Source of the DNA: Clytia hemisphaerica
Taxonomy: Eukaryota > Cnidaria > Hydrozoa > Leptothecata > Clytiidae
DNA: 64,000 bases
Reading direction: 5' to 3'
Assembly (NCBI GenBank): GCA_902728285.1
Contig: CACVBU010000362.1
Location: 857,156 to 921,155 of the forward strand
Of this stretch, positions 1 to 13,300 are shown piece after piece. The translations under genes and the position numbers were made by a program. How positions within the stretch are numbered: the first letter of the stretch is position 1; every line of letters begins with the position of its first letter. Under the pieces are notes generated by a model. It saw only the letters and a program-made list of their open reading frames with translations. It was not told the origin of the DNA and searched no databases.

Positions 1-1168
1 TTTTTACTCTTTTGAGAAATATTTTGATTTTTTTAAAGACAAAACTTCCAAAATGGTCAAGAAGTGTGTGATGAAAATCAAAGGACAAAAGCTTCTGACT
101 CCATCATTGATAGTTTGCTTGAATTATCTGTCAATTTTCAGACTGAAAAACTAACAATAGTACCCCTCTCTTGGTTCTTGGTTTAATCTGTAAAATTTAA
201 GATTTTAGGGGTGGTGTCCCTATTTTTTACAGCAAAAATGAAGTAGTATCCGCTACTAAATATGGGTGAGTGGTACTAAACAAAATTTCAGTAAAAAATC
301 AAGTTGGTAAGTACCCTATGGGTTAGTACCCTGCCTCTGTACCCCCCCCCCTGGAAACACGCTTTGTTGTGCACTGCGGTGGTGCATGACGTAACTTGAG
401 CTACAACTAACTTGCCTTTTGTTGGAAGATCATATTGGGCGTTTTGGCGTTACCACCCTCGAAGCAAGCGCCTTTGTCTTTCTGCAACTTCCAAAGGAGC
501 GCCATAATCTTGGAAGATAATTTGTTTTGATCTCCGGCTTTGGGAAGTAGCAATGTTTTTGGTTGTTTTTTTATGGAAAATGGTAAGAAACTTAAGTTTA
601 CAAGTGTCATTTAGTTTTTGCTGGCTTAAAGAATGGTAGGATACTGGATGGTTTCCCTAACTGTAAGATGGCGCGGATGTCTCTGGTTGGTGAAAAATAA
701 TACAGGTATTTTGGTTGGTTTTTAGTATCTTAATTAGGATTTTGGATACTTTTTTGTATCCAATTTAAGATACTCTCCTAAGTAGGAGAGATCGCTGAAG
801 GTATCCTAATTTGCACTTGTTCTTGACTGGATAAGATGATTGACAGATTAAAGTTTTCACCCGCGCGAGGGCTCGCAGGCGTTCTGCAGGCGTTCTTGGC
901 TAATCCTCACACCACTCTAAAAATGGTAGACTTAGCTGTGACAGATCATTTTAATGAAAGTTGTAGGAATGTTTACAATATTCTTGACAGAAAACCCTTT
1001 GTTTTATTGTCAATGGTGACAGTGGCATTATTAATTTTGTTAGATCAGACATATTGATGTTTGTAAGTGCACTTTATAGTTTTGATTCCAGTCTGGTTCT
1101 CATGTTGTTAGATGCTGTTTTAGAGCTTTAGAGCTAGCCTGACTGACAATTTTTGCACGTATATTAAC
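1..1168. other. No supported gene
   Basis: No exon with recognisable protein similarity or paired splice sites was found here. A 73-codon open frame at 836-1057 (+) has no motif I recognise and no clear gene context, so I do not call it. The stretch is AT-rich, with a C-run near 342. Confidence 0.5.
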
Positions 1169-1660
1169 CGTCAACTGCTCTAACTTTGGACTGTCTGACA
1201 AAACATGAAACGGTTAATTCCGCCACTATTTCACCAAACCTCCAAAGTAATTTGATTTGAGTTAATGAAAGGCGTACCGTGAAGTCGGGTAACTTGCATC
1301 AGTGGAGGCTAACATGCATAGCCCTCAAATGACTGACCAATCAAAGCAGCAAAATTTCAAAACAAATGAACTACCCAGCTCCAGTCGCAGCTCTACTCTA
1401 CCATTTTTGTTTTGATTTAACTTTGTATTTTAATGACCAGACAGGTCATTAATGTTAGCCTCCACTGATGATGCAAGTTCCCCGACTTCACCACGGTATA
1501 ATTATAAAAAAATACACAATTTTTCTTTCGCACCAAATAGGCTTTTAAAATCGAAATATGGAAAAAATACATAGCGGAACACACGCAAACGCCTGTAACA
1601 GATAGTGTTAAAAGGAAAAGGTCTTTCCTAGAAAATCGGATCTGTTTCGCCATTTTTCAA
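1169..1660 (+). repeat. Copy of the 31,296 foldback arm
   Basis: Positions 1169-1255 match 31,296-31,380 almost base for base, including CGTCAACTGCTCTAAC and, further on, a shared stretch around TCACCAAACCTCCAAAG. After the interruption by the hairpin element at 1275-1498, similarity resumes (TCGCACCAAATAGGCTTTT here, TCGCACCAGGTAGGCTTTC at 31,430). This is therefore one arm of the same dispersed family, split by a later insertion. I did not find its opposite arm nearby. Confidence 0.7.
1275..1498. mobile_element. Hairpin MITE inserted in a repeat arm
   Basis: The ends are inverted repeats: TACCGTGAAGTCGGGTAACT on the left and its near reverse complement (CCACGGTA at the end) on the right. 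The match runs for about 40 bases, through GTGGAGGCTAACAT. A TA dinucleotide sits at each end, as expected for Tc1/mariner-type target duplication. It has no coding capacity. It interrupts the older repeat described at 1169-1660. Confidence 0.75.
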
Positions 1661-2274
1661 AAAAAACTCTCTCCTGGAATAATGGAAAAGGGGAACAGAT
1701 ATTTCGGGGAAATAGGCTTGTTGGCTGCTTCAGTATATAGATGAGATTTTTGCTCACACTATTTTATAAAAGTTGATGCTTGTGGATCTTTGTTGACCAG
1801 CACTATTATTTATATGTACTAGTTATATATAAGCCTTTTATGGTAGGCTAAACACAAGTGAAAAATATCTTTTTTAAACAAACTAAAGAAATAAACTGAA
1901 GCAATTAAAATACATACCTTGATAAATATGACGAACCCAAGGCAGTACTTTTTTCAAAACAGCAAACTTTGAGCCATTGTTTGCATGATTAAGTTTCGTC
2001 AGCCATCAGTTTGGCAGCCATGATCTCCAACTTCTTCCATTTTGACTTTTGTTTTGATCGTGCCAGTGTTTGTTCGGGCAAAGTTCACTCCACTTATGAC
2101 CTTTAACTAAAATGTTCGCTGGGAAATCCCCAGTGTCTAGATGTTGTACACTTTTCAGCCAAAGCACGCTAAGTGTCACTTTTGACGGGTCAGCGCCCCC
2201 GCCCCCTTACATGCACCCTCGCCTTGTCTGCGTAGTTGTTTACAATATACGTCATTCTTGAGGCCCGTCTTGGG
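1661..2274. other. No gene; dispersed repeat fragment
   Basis: Positions about 1768-1855 resemble 47,705-47,775: both contain a GTTGATG...GACCAGCACTAT block followed by AAGCCT...GTAGGCTA. This fragment is the internal part of the inverted-repeat element at 47,493-47,830. Nothing else is recognised. Confidence 0.45.
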
Positions 2275-3105
2275 GATATGCATAAGTCAAGATTACGTCT
2301 TTTTCCCCTATCGGAAACACCAGAAAACACTGGAATTCGACCCCTGAATGTTACTAAAAATAGCAACACAGAGGTCGAATTCCGGTATTTTCGGGGGTTT
2401 CCGATATGAAAAATGGCGTAATCTTTATGGAAGCCCAAATGCAGACTACGTGAGTTGTTTTTAATAAAAGCATATACTTGAAAAAAAAACTTTATCTCAT
2501 TTCACTGAAGATTGGTGCCTGTGCACCATGAAACTCTGAGTTTGAAACAAAGATATTGAGTCAACTCTTTATTATAGAATAATAAGTAGATATTCAATGG
2601 GTAAAAGTTGGTTATTGAGATTTATTAACCCGAGGTGATGTAATATTCAACGAGGCGAAGCCGAGTTGAATATACATCACCCACGCGTTCACCATCACCG
2701 GTGCTTCGGTACTTACGATGCCTGGGGGCCACTTATAGCTTTTTGATAGAGTGGATGGGCGCTGATAAGTGGCCCCGTGTAATTTGGCAGGCTCCATCTT
2801 TTGGCTTTACTTACTTGAGGTGGTAGCAAACTCGTACCTTAGTCTGGTTTCACAATCTTGTCTGTGAAATGTTTGTTTGGAATATATGTGGTTTCCAGTT
2901 TCCAGTTATGGAGTTCGTTTCTCAGTATTGGTCAGAAATACGAGAACAATAAGATCAGGAAAGAATGAGCATTGGTTGGTTAGTCATCTAAACCTAAGTA
3001 AAAGCCCTAAACCCGCAAACCTAGGTTTTAAAGCTTAAACCTAGGTTTACGAGGTTCATTGTTTATTTTTGTGCATTTGGGCTTCCATAAATCTTGACCT
3101 ACACA
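2275..3105. mobile_element. Short MITE, interrupted copy 1
   Basis: A palindromic element reads GATATGCATAAGTCA, then GGAAACACC, a central TGTTACTAAAAATAG, then the mirrored arm. It matches the intact copy at 27,578-27,734. Its right arm is broken after CGTAATCTT at 2425 by a 664-bp insertion and resumes at 3090 with AATCTTGACC, where copy 2 has CATCTTGACTTACG. Confidence 0.7.
2426..3089. mobile_element. TIR element inside MITE copy 1
   Basis: The inverted ends are TATGGAAGCCCAAATGCA on the left and TGCATTTGGGCTTCCATA on the right. A 6-bp duplication AATCTT flanks the element (2420-2425 and 3090-3095). It contains further palindromes, including one around 2640-2690 and AAACCTAGGTTT repeated near 3020-3052. 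No coding sequence was seen. The interrupted MITE shows that this insertion is the younger of the two. Confidence 0.75.
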
Positions 3106-3721
3106 AGATACGGAACGGGCGTGAACCGGACATCTCTTTTGCTGCTGAGAGGCTGAACCCTTTTTCTTTTAATTTGATATATAAATTAAATTATTAAATT
3201 ACTAAGTGACCCACCCTGAAAGAGGAGCATTCTTCAGCCAGAATAAGATTAAGTTTTCAAGTATGAAACGTGATGCGTGCATAAAAACATTAAATTCGTC
3301 TTCGGACACCCATTAGCATTAAAATCGATCGACTTATGTTAACTCCTCCTGTTTCTTAGAAAAGTCCCAATTCTTTTCTGCGATTTCGTTCTTAGAAAAA
3401 GAGGAGAAACCGAAGACCGTTATTAAATCACAACTGCTGCTTTGTTGTCATCGCAACCAATTTATTTTTTAAATGACGATGAGAGATATAAATGAGAATC
3501 TCGTGTAATAAAACACAAGAAGGGGGCGAGAAAGTAAAGTTTGTTTTGATATGAAAATTCTTGTCTCGTGTGTTATTTGTGATTATTATAAATGTTTGGT
3601 TTGATATGTTCAGCTAGATGTTTGGACGAAGTGAGCATATTTTCATCTAAGACGAATAAAAAGATCGAAGAAAGTAAGTTGTGCAAAAGTGCTGTCAACC
3701 CGAAGCAAATTCTCTTGAGAA
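3106..3721 (+). other. 5' flank of the membrane-protein gene
   Basis: This is non-coding sequence upstream of the ATG at 3722. A TATA-like TATAAAT lies at 3487-3493, but I cannot place the transcription start. An upstream non-coding exon is possible; GAAAGTAAG at about 3670 would be a donor-like site. Confidence 0.3.
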
Positions 3722-6311
3722 ATGGAAACATGGAATTCAACATGCTACGACATTGATATGAAAGACGGGGGAAGACGGCGATATTGCAATGTGACGGACC
3801 TATGGCAACCGACCATCACAAAGACTGACGGATATGTTGTAGCTATATGTATCTTTATCTTTGCTGTTGTTGTAACTATCGGTAAGTAAAGCCTTTTCCA
3901 AATAATGGCAGTCCATGCAATTCATAATTTATAATACATAATTATCTTGGTTTAAAATCAATATCGTATTCCGAAGCACTTGTGTACCAGGGGGGGTAGT
4001 AAAATCTCAGACATAATGATGTTTACTACGGTGGTGATGTGACGAAAAATCGAAAAAAAAATTTACTACCCAGGGTAGTTAAATACTAAAATGGGTGGTA
4101 TCTATGTGTTAAATGTTGAAAATATTTTACTACCTGGGTAGTTAAAACTGGTAAAATTAGCAAATTTAAGCTATTTTTGTAATTCTTTTAATTTTTTGGA
4201 TGACTTTTCTGAAAAAATCTGAAAATTTTTATAATTTGAAAAAATTTTCTGTTGGAATGTTGTTTGCTGCAAACAAAAAATTCTCGAAATTTTTTGTCAA
4301 TGTAAAAAAGACAAAAGGGCAAAACATTAATTTTTGCAAAAATGTGTCACAGAAATAATCATTTTTTAGCTTTTTTTGCAAAATCAGTCCGAAAAGCAAC
4401 CAAAAAATAGGTGGTCTCCATGACAAATTGTCCCAAAAACTTTTACTACCAGGGTAGTAAAATAACTCTTCCAAGAGTCTGGGTGGTGGTATGTAAAAAT
4501 TCGTAAAAATCCTTTTACTACTCATATATGTCTGAGATTTTACTACCGACCCCCCTGTGTGTACCACTTTTTGATTCTACTACTGATGATTGTTGGTTCG
4601 TGAGAGCGCTGTCTGTCTGAACCATAAAAAACGATCTAAGGGACTGAGTTCGAGTTTATTCCTCAAAACCTCTGAAATGAAGATGAAAAATTAAGCTTAT
4701 TGTATTTTTAAGAAAGAAAATCTCTCTTCAAAGATTGTATTCAAAGTAGTTTAAAGTTTTTAGATAAATTCAAAGGTCTAACTTCAAAAGGCCTCTAAAA
4801 TAGACTAAAAAGAGCAAAAATGTTTCTACCTATCTTTTTTTCGAAATTTTCGAAAGCAACATTTAAAGTATATTGTCCATATTTGTCCTTCTTGAGCAAT
4901 GCCTGGAAAGCCCTACTAAATGAAAGGATCCAGGTATCCTCAAGCTCCAGTGAGTTATATGTGAAAGACTTAAGTTAAGACATTTTACATCTGTACTTTT
5001 CAATAGTGCTAGGATGTCACCTAATCAAGGTAATTAAGAAAAGTTCAAAGAAGCTGAAATTTCCTGATAAAGTTTATGAGCGAGAACATATAAATGCACA
5101 TTCATTCATTCATTCATTCATTTTAGTATCTTTGCGCCGCATGAAATTTCTGAAAGATTTGTGCTGTGTGTTTGGTCGTGACGTAGGATGTTGCACGCTC
5201 AGCTCGTTCGTCTTTGCAGTAATTGCTGGTGCAGTGTGGAAGATTGCTGACGTCATCATTGATTGTTTCACATTTTATCGATTGGGAAGTGGAAGTAAGT
5301 CAAAAGACTGTTTGCATTGATCAATTTTTATGGATAAATTTGATATCGAAAAACTGAGATATCAATACTTGACACCATTGTCTCAAAGCTCCGGTGAAAC
5401 ATTTCCTGACGGTAGTAGTGGAAATCCGAAATCCCAATGGGTAAAAAAACTTTTGCAAGCTCAAAAATTCCAGTAAGGATGGTTTCAGGGGGCCATTTCT
5501 TCTATTGATTTTGGGTAAAAAATCAATAAAAAGTCAACTTCTCAGTGGGCGGCTGAAATTGTAAGGGTCCCACAGGGTCTGTGACACGAGAGCGATACAT
5601 GATTTTGGATCTCTGATGTATTTTGCGACTTACTCGTCATGTCTTTTACAATTCTATTTTCAGGTTTGATCGATGGTTTGATCTACCGTAATGGAGACGT
5701 GTTGAACAGTATCGTTGCATTCACAGTGGTGGGAGTAGTGGGAATGATCTTGCGTTTCCGATTGGTGCATCTCAAGGCGGATGACATTCAAAATAAACAA
5801 GACGTTCAGACGGTCAAGTTGTTGTTGGTCCTCATATCCTTTTGTTTGGAAGATTCAGTTCAAATGTTTCTCGAGTATTTCTGGATCCAAATACGTCACC
5901 ATCAACATACCGACATATCTTGTCATCAAAGATACAATTATCGCCATCCTTTCTCTCTTCTCATTGGTCAGTTCCATTCTCCTATTACGTCACCAATCAT
6001 CACGACGCGCCTTCATTTTCTTCGCCTTTGGCGTGATCATCAACATTGCGGAGTTTTTACGCATCTCTGCCGTCATCAAACAATATCGCAGGGGATCTTT
6101 CGAGCATGATTGTTTGACAGTGAGAGATGGAAGGTTGTGGCAAACACCCTTCAATGGACAATGTCTGACGTCCACCGATAAATGGATCGTCGCGTTGACT
6201 TTCCTTCCTTTTGCTGCTTATCCTTTCTTAGTGGAAGCCTTCAAAAGTGATATTCAATTGCTCTTCTCGAAAACCAAATGCTCTTCCAATGAACTTTTAG
6301 TCGAAAGTTGA
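3722..6311 (+). CDS. Multipass membrane protein, frameshifted
   Basis: I do not recognise the family. Three exons are visible: 3722-3881, 5127-5294 and 5664-6311, all with GT-AG sites and matching phase (each junction in phase 1), coding for about 325 residues. About seven hydrophobic segments are visible: one at the end of exon 1, one or two in exon 2 (LSSFVFAVIAGAVWKIADV), and the rest in exon 3. The stretch LEDSVQMFLEYFW looks conserved in character. In exon 3 the frame changes at 5888-5891. The first frame gives LEYFWI and the frame one base over continues as KYVTINIPTYLV to a stop at 6309-6311. Loss of two bases in the A-run would explain this; it could be a genuine lesion or an assembly error. 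Intron 1 holds a 570-bp element. It is probably a plasma or organelle membrane protein, with unknown function. Confidence 0.6.
3988..4557. mobile_element. hAT-like MITE with 7-bp TSD
   Basis: The ends are CAGGGGGGGTAGTAAAATCT and, at the right, AGATTTTACTACCGACCCCCCTG. The duplication TGTGTAC directly abuts both ends (3981-3987 and 4558-4564). If the first C is counted as target, the duplication is 8 bp. CAGGG-type ends and 7-8 bp duplications are typical of hAT derivatives. ACTACC...GGTAGT motifs recur inside. It lies in intron 1 of the membrane-protein gene. Confidence 0.8.
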
Positions 6312-7362
6312 AACGCCTTATACGACCGATAGACCAAATAGATATCGAAATCACCGAGTGAAATTATTACTTATGTAACAATAAGTCATCTTCGAAAGAA
6401 CTTGAAACTTAATTTTTAACTCAAGTGATAATCGGGTGATCCAATTCATTTTTTTATAAGTGAGTAATAATACATTTTATGTTTATGTACATATAAAAAC
6501 TAAAGATAACTAAAAATATCATCATGTATATATTAATTCAAAAAATGCCTTTTTCTTGATAAACTGTCTTTCTTTGCTTTGGAAATCTAGAAAAGATGTC
6601 TACCTTAGGTACGATAGCTACAAAATCCCTGTCTCATTGCCCCGATGGAGATTTTCCCATAGAACCGATCGGCAGGACCAGTTTCACATATTCCATTGAA
6701 CGAGGATGAATGGGCCATTCCATTTTATAACCATAGAGGAGAGTGGACGAACATTTCCAGGGGGTAATCCGAGAAGAATTTCCAGGGGGTCTAAAGAATA
6801 GTTGTTTTTTGTATTTTTCCAGAGGGTAAAAAGTTGTTTTTAAAATTCCAGGGGGTATAGGATTTCAGTTCGTCCATCCTCTCTTTAAGAAATTGAAAGA
6901 ATTTTTTCCAACGGTCTTTTTTCAAATCTGCCATTTTCCAGGGAGTATCTGCACATTTTCAAGAATCTTTTTTTGCCTTGAAAAGGTTCACCCACCCCCG
7001 TGTATGAAAATTTTATGGAACAGCCCATATGTTGGAAAGCATTAGTTGAAACATCAAAACTCTATGTACATAAAATATAGTGTATATAAAACATATCTTA
7101 AAACATAAAATTTCACTTTTTCTTAAAAAGTCCCAATCTGAATAATTCGTATTCAGGAAAATACCATTTTTCGAATGTAGATTTTCAGAAGAAAAACCAA
7201 ACATTAATTGTTCATACTGACATTTACTGACGTCTAGGACGACAATCTTCAGTGAAGTAAATGTCTTGTAGACATTGATCTAATGTTTCTTTATCTTGTA
7301 TTATGAAAACAGTCGGTTTGTTCAAGACAGCTTATCTGCTTTGCACAATCGATCAAATTTAT
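6312..7362. other. Intergenic, convergent 3' ends
   Basis: This stretch separates the membrane-protein stop (+) from the MAP3K1 stop (-), so it holds both 3' UTRs. No canonical AATAAA was identified with confidence for either gene. The element at 6711-7026 lies here. Confidence 0.5.
6711..7026. mobile_element. GGGCCATTCC MITE, copy 1
   Basis: The ends are inverted: TGGGCCATTCCATTTTATAA on the left and TTTTATGGAACAGCCCA on the right. The inside repeats TTTCCAGGGGGT several times. A second copy of the same family is at 35,508-35,797, in a BTF3 intron, with the same order of motifs. Confidence 0.75.
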
Positions 7363-10300
7363 TCACGTTCTGAAGACGGCATGCTGAAGAAGTTCAGCCG
7401 AAGACGGTCGATTGGCTTCTTTCAATTCCAAACAACGAAGCGTCAAATCTCGCATACCAGGTCCCAGGGAGGATGGAATGTGTGGTCCCGTCGTTGAGCT
7501 TGCAATCTGAAATTTACAAAAATATAATTAAATTACATCAAAAATCATAAAGCCCGGGGGTGGTCTTGGTTGACCGTGACAAGTAGTTAGTATATGTGAG
7601 TTTTAATTTTATTTTATCATTATATGGTCTCTCTGGACTTCGAAACTGTTTTTGCAAAGCTGGGGAAATATTCTATAGAGCCTTGATGGGGGTAAGGTCA
7701 TTTTGACCTACAGATCCTTCGAAAGTCCATTTTTTAAGTTTCTTATCGACAAAAACTGATTGTACCATCTCACAGAGCTTGATGAGTAGATATTCAAAAT
7801 GGGGTAATTTGTCTCTTCTGGTCGACCAAAGCCGTCAGAAATGGATGATACGTCAAAAAATGCAAATTTTCATGCTGACGTCAGCATTTCTGAAAAACTT
7901 TTGAAGAAAAAATTACTTTTAGGCAGTTGTGTCTCGAAGAGGTAGATCTTGAGATATTCGAGTTTAAGTTTTACTTTTCAAGGTCTCCCTTTAATGCTTC
8001 ATAGAAAATTTTCCCCAGCTTTGCCAACTTGGAGAAAAAAAATAATTTCGCTATCGGAATAACATGAAACATTGTAGAAATTTTCGATATTCCCCCCAGG
8101 AACGAATTTCGAGTTTGTGGTTCAGGATTTGATAAAACGTGTTGATTGTATATTTGTAGTATGGGCCATTCAAAAAGTACGTACGCTCTGAGGGGGGAGG
8201 GAGGGTTCCTTCGAAAAGCGTACGAAAACGTACGTGGGGGGTAAATCAAGAAATGTACGTACGCTTTGCAATTTTTTTTCAAGCTATTTTTTCTAACTTT
8301 CTATTTGAAAAATCAAAATATAAAAAACCTTGAACCCATCTTACTTGGGTTAGCTATATATCAACCTATGATAATCTTTAAGTTTCTTTAACTATGACTT
8401 TGTCTTAAAAACTTTATATCATTAGAATCAAGAGCAAACTTGCATCAGTCAATTTCTGTTTTAATCTAAATTTTTCTCCTAGAGGGGGGGGGGGGGTAAT
8501 CGGAAAAGCGTACGTACGCAGAAAAGGGGTACTCTCAAAGCGTACGCGAGCGTACAAGGGGGAGGGGTTGAATTTTGCTTACTTTTGAGCGTACATACCT
8601 TTTGAATGGTCCCTAACATAAATGCAAAATGGTTTGGAAATACCTTGAACATGAGAGCGAGATGATTATCGACATGTTGTGAGCCCCATGGAGGATAACC
8701 GCTGGCCATTTCAATGATACAACATCCGATACTCCACACGTCACACTTTCGTCCATAATGCTCGCCACGCAATACCTACATACAGAAGAGATATCGAAAA
8801 ATTAGGAAAAACCTAATTTTGACAACCCAAATTCGGCTAATGGTCTCCCCCGGTTTACCCCAATTTCGGTTAACCTACAACGCTAGTACTAACACTAAGT
8901 GATTCATATATCACATCAGTGGATCCATATGATATGTGGTAATTTTGATCAAAAGGTTAATCGAAGGATTTCCATGTAAAAGAGCTCCCATGTCCCAATA
9001 GCTGAAAAGATTATCAACATAACTTAATTCTAATCGACAATGGTTATGACAATGTTTAAACTTAAATTGAAACTAAATTTTACCTCAGGTGACATGAAGG
9101 GAATGGTTCCCAGTAACTGTCCACAAAATTCTTTGGTTCCTGTCCCATGGGCCATCAAACGAGCAGCCGTGCCGAAGTCACTCAACTTGACGATCTGTCC
9201 AGTGCTATCCACCAGAAGGTTTGCGCCTTTCAGATCACGATGTAGTGTGTGGTGTTGATGAAGATAGGTGACCGCTTGCAAGATTTGTTGCGTGTAACTC
9301 TTCGTCACACTTTCACGGAACGCACCAAACTTCCCCAACAAACTAGAGATGGACCCACCTGTTAATAAAAAAATCATAGTTTCCTTAAAGATCAAAATGC
9401 CAATCAATGTGAGAGTATGAATATCCAAAAGTCAGTCTACTTGCAGAGTAGGATTATTAAGAAAAGAAAACCGCTGGAATTTCAGGAGGAAAGTTTTGTA
9501 ACGGTCTAAACCATATTATCTTACCAGGCATAAGTTCCATGAAGAGATTATAATGAGCTTCATGTTGGGTGGCACCAAGGCAAGAGACAATATTGGGGTG
9601 TTTGATGCGATGGAGGAGAGCGATTTCTTCAAGTACGATTTGATGGACTTTCTCCTGCTCCTCCTCTGTGTTACGCACGAACGAAATCTGTGTAAGGGAA
9701 AATACATTCTTCAGATTTCAAAGATTTACTTTTATATGCCGATGGAACTAAGCATCATTTTAATAAATAAAAGTTTTCATCCGCAATCTATTCGAGTGGT
9801 AAAATATTCATTGATATAGAACGATTAGAAAAAGTTGTCAGAAAAAGAGTCAGTACCTGTTTGACAGCCATAATGCGACCACTTTTGAAATCCATAGCTT
9901 CATAACACGAGGAGAAAGCACCCGTACCAACAAGACCACCTTTCTTCCAATGAATTTCCTCCAAATACACGTTTCGTGGTTTGCACACTTCTCCATCTTT
10001 TGATTTCTTATCCCCCTTTATTCAAAGATAACGTTGATAAGTATTACCAAATGCAATTTCAAAACTACAGAATGTGAAGCTAACTAGGTAGTTATGGAAT
10101 GATACGAATATGATAACAGTGTTAGATTTTAATAAATGAAGAGGAAGGAAACATACATCAGGCTGAATGTGTACGATGGTCAAATCATCCGTTGGTATCA
10201 ACTGCTCAGGAATCACATTCTCAGGACGACGTTGTGAGCGGTCTAATGCAATCGCTATGGCGGCCGCCTCTTCGTCTTCTACCGCACGCACACACTTCAA

Positions 10301-13300
10301 GTGAGGATCGTATGATGAAGTGGGCGGGCTGAGATGAGGAGGGTGCACTTCAGGGGTGGAAGGAGAAGCTATAGGCGACGTTGAAACATCTTGCAGTCTT
10401 GCTGAAGTGGGCGTCTGGTGTTGTAATGACACTTCTTCTGAGGAATGTTGCTCCTCTTCTAAACAGAGAGATCAAGTTACAGAAACTTCAGTTTTTTCAT
10501 ACGAAATATTTGGTCTTTTGATCGTCAGTATGAAAAAATGTTTCAACTCATCAGTTGGTTTAGCTCACAAATAATGGGGACAGTAAGAAAACCACTGTAC
10601 ATCGACGAACCTTCAACCACACTAGTCGCATTTTGTTCGTTTCTTTCTTCGCCATGTTCACCAAGAATGTTGAGGATGTCAGCTTGTTCGCGTTGTGATT
10701 CGTTAGAAAGGTGTCGATGTAACGTGCTCTGATGGTTGGATGTCAATCCGTACACTATCTGCTTGATGGAAGGGTACAGCACAGAATCTTGTGATGAGAT
10801 GGCTATGCATTTGATCATCAGGAATAAAGCATGTCTGTGAACCTGTGAACAAAGAAAACATTGAATATTCTTGGTATTAAAAATCTGTTTGAAAGGATGA
10901 ATATCAATGAATAACAATGAACATCATTCAAGAAAGAAGTCACAAACCTTTTGATGAGGGCAAGACAAAGCTCTGGCTGAAAACCTGGCCAACAGCAAGA
11001 TGCGTTCACATGTCTTCGAAGTAAACTTGGTGTCACTATGAACGTTCTCTGCTAACGAGTTCAGAAATTCACGAAGGTCAACGTCAGAGTTTGGTGAGAC
11101 AGGGAGGGAAGAAGCCATGTTGATTCGATTCTCTGAGGCTAACAAAAGTTGACTGTGGTGCTCATCGAACAGACGACGAACGAAAGACAACCTTCCCAAC
11201 CACCACTGCCATTGTGTTTGATCTTCTTCTTGGTTCAAACAGGAGGCGATGAGGTCCATGTGTTGTTGTGTGTTGTTGATGGTGCTGTTGGAAGGATTCT
11301 GTATGCTCGCCGTTTCTCCGCTCACAAACTCCATCAAAATCTTCATCGACAAAATGGTTACTCGTCTGAACGGAAAAAAGGAGACAGTAGTCTGTAGTCG
11401 TGACCCCAAAGTTAAGTGTCACATTTTAAAAGTAGATAGAGTTCGCTATAATGAACATCCTCCCAATAATAGCCTCTTTTGTACTTTAGTTAAAATACTT
11501 CCAAGTTGATTACAAATTGAAAACAATGTCTTCTAAAGCAAACGCAAGAGATGCAAGGTACCTGTTGGAATCGGAGCATTTAATGAGTATTTTCTCGATG
11601 ACAGGTTTGATGGTCAAATGTAGAGTGTTCAGTTCTTCTTGTGTCTGATATCGAACGTTCGTCACAATCGCACGGAATGCACGCTTCGTAAAAGAAAAAG
11701 AAAGGTTGGGTAATAAAGGTTTCATGACATAGAGATCAGAGTGTTCTCGAAAATTAGAACATAGATATGAATAATTTGCGTGAGTAAGTTTTGATAAGTT
11801 TTGAAAGGTAGACTAACTGGAAACTAAAGAACATATCCCTCACTCGGACAGATGACTAAATATCTTGTCAGTCAGTTTGAGTTGACGCCAGGTTTAGTCT
11901 ACTACACTGAATCTGACGGGTTTTTTAGCTTTAAATGCTTTAAATGACCATAATCCTTGTACGATCGAGTAAAAGCTATATTGAAGTATACTTTATTGCT
12001 TAGAATTCCACGTTCTATCAGATGGTATCAATAATTGTTGTATAAGTCCTAACGAATAGCCCCTTAATTTTGAGAGTACGATGATAAAAAGCAAATACGA
12101 TTACTTACCAACGCCGCAACATAAACATTATAAACAGGGTCGGAGACGATGTAAGCTAGCACAGCGGTACAGACGGACAACAACTCCCATTTCGTTTCTC
12201 GATACGAAACGGTGGTCCTCTTCTCGCTCAACACTTTGACAGCTTTTCTACTGATAAAGCGCAACCCGCATTCGCGATGCTTCCAATCTTTGGAAAACAA
12301 ACAAGCCACTGGGTCGTTTCCAAACACCTGAAAACCGCACAAAAATAACATAACGTCACTTGATGCAAAAAATACCTAACTAGGTGCTGCTTAAAAGAAT
12401 TTCAAATGATTTTCTTGCTTTAAACTTTTTAAACGAGTAGAGCTTTAAGTCTAACCTGGACCCATGATTGCGTCATTTCTTGATATTGCTCAGGGACAAC
12501 CTCACCACGAGGTAAACCGTGGTCATCTTGTTGAATATCTACTTGTTCGGTTGGTGTGCCACTGGAAGATGAAGTCACACATGTTACACAGGAAAACTTT
12601 CACTTAAAATTAGTGTGATAAACTGGCTAGTGGACTAACCAGAAAAATACGAAAATCAGTTAACGAAGCAGTTTTCGAAGTTTCAACGTGAAAGGAATTT
12701 ACTTTGAATACTGTAACTAAAAGCATTTCCCACCCTGGTATTCAAGTCAAGAACAAAACTAAATACAAATCAAGACTCTTGATTTGACTCTATAAAATAG
12801 TAAAAAACGACAAAAAAACAGCCTTTTGTTGATCAACCAGCAATAAACTTTGTTTGATATCTTTTGATTGAATGAATATTTTTGAAAAATTTTTTCCCAG
12901 TGAAGATGATCTAAGATTGAAGAGTCACTCCTGTGAAAATGGTAATTATACCGTACATTTCTATAAGAAGTTGATTTTTTTCTTCTTCATTTTTCATTTT
13001 CATTTTCATTTTTTTTCTCAAAATTTCTACTTGATAATATTTCACTCACGAATATCTTTTTAACGAGCACAAAATCGCAACTTGATTCGAATTCTATCAA
13101 AAGTTACAGCCATTTTTTTCTCCAGCTGCAAATTATTTTGAGACAGACTTTAGGTATAAACTATGGACAATCTGGAGCAGCCCAATCTAAGCTAAGTACA
13201 ATCAAGGGAAAACTTTGGATAGAGTTTTCTTAATCAAGTACAATTCGACAGTACATTTGAATTCATCCCTGATATCCAGGGATTTTTGCTCCCGATGTGT

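Noticed and set aside
836-1057. 73-codon open frame as a gene
   Set aside because: No motif, splice sites or conserved composition; the length is within what occurs by chance.
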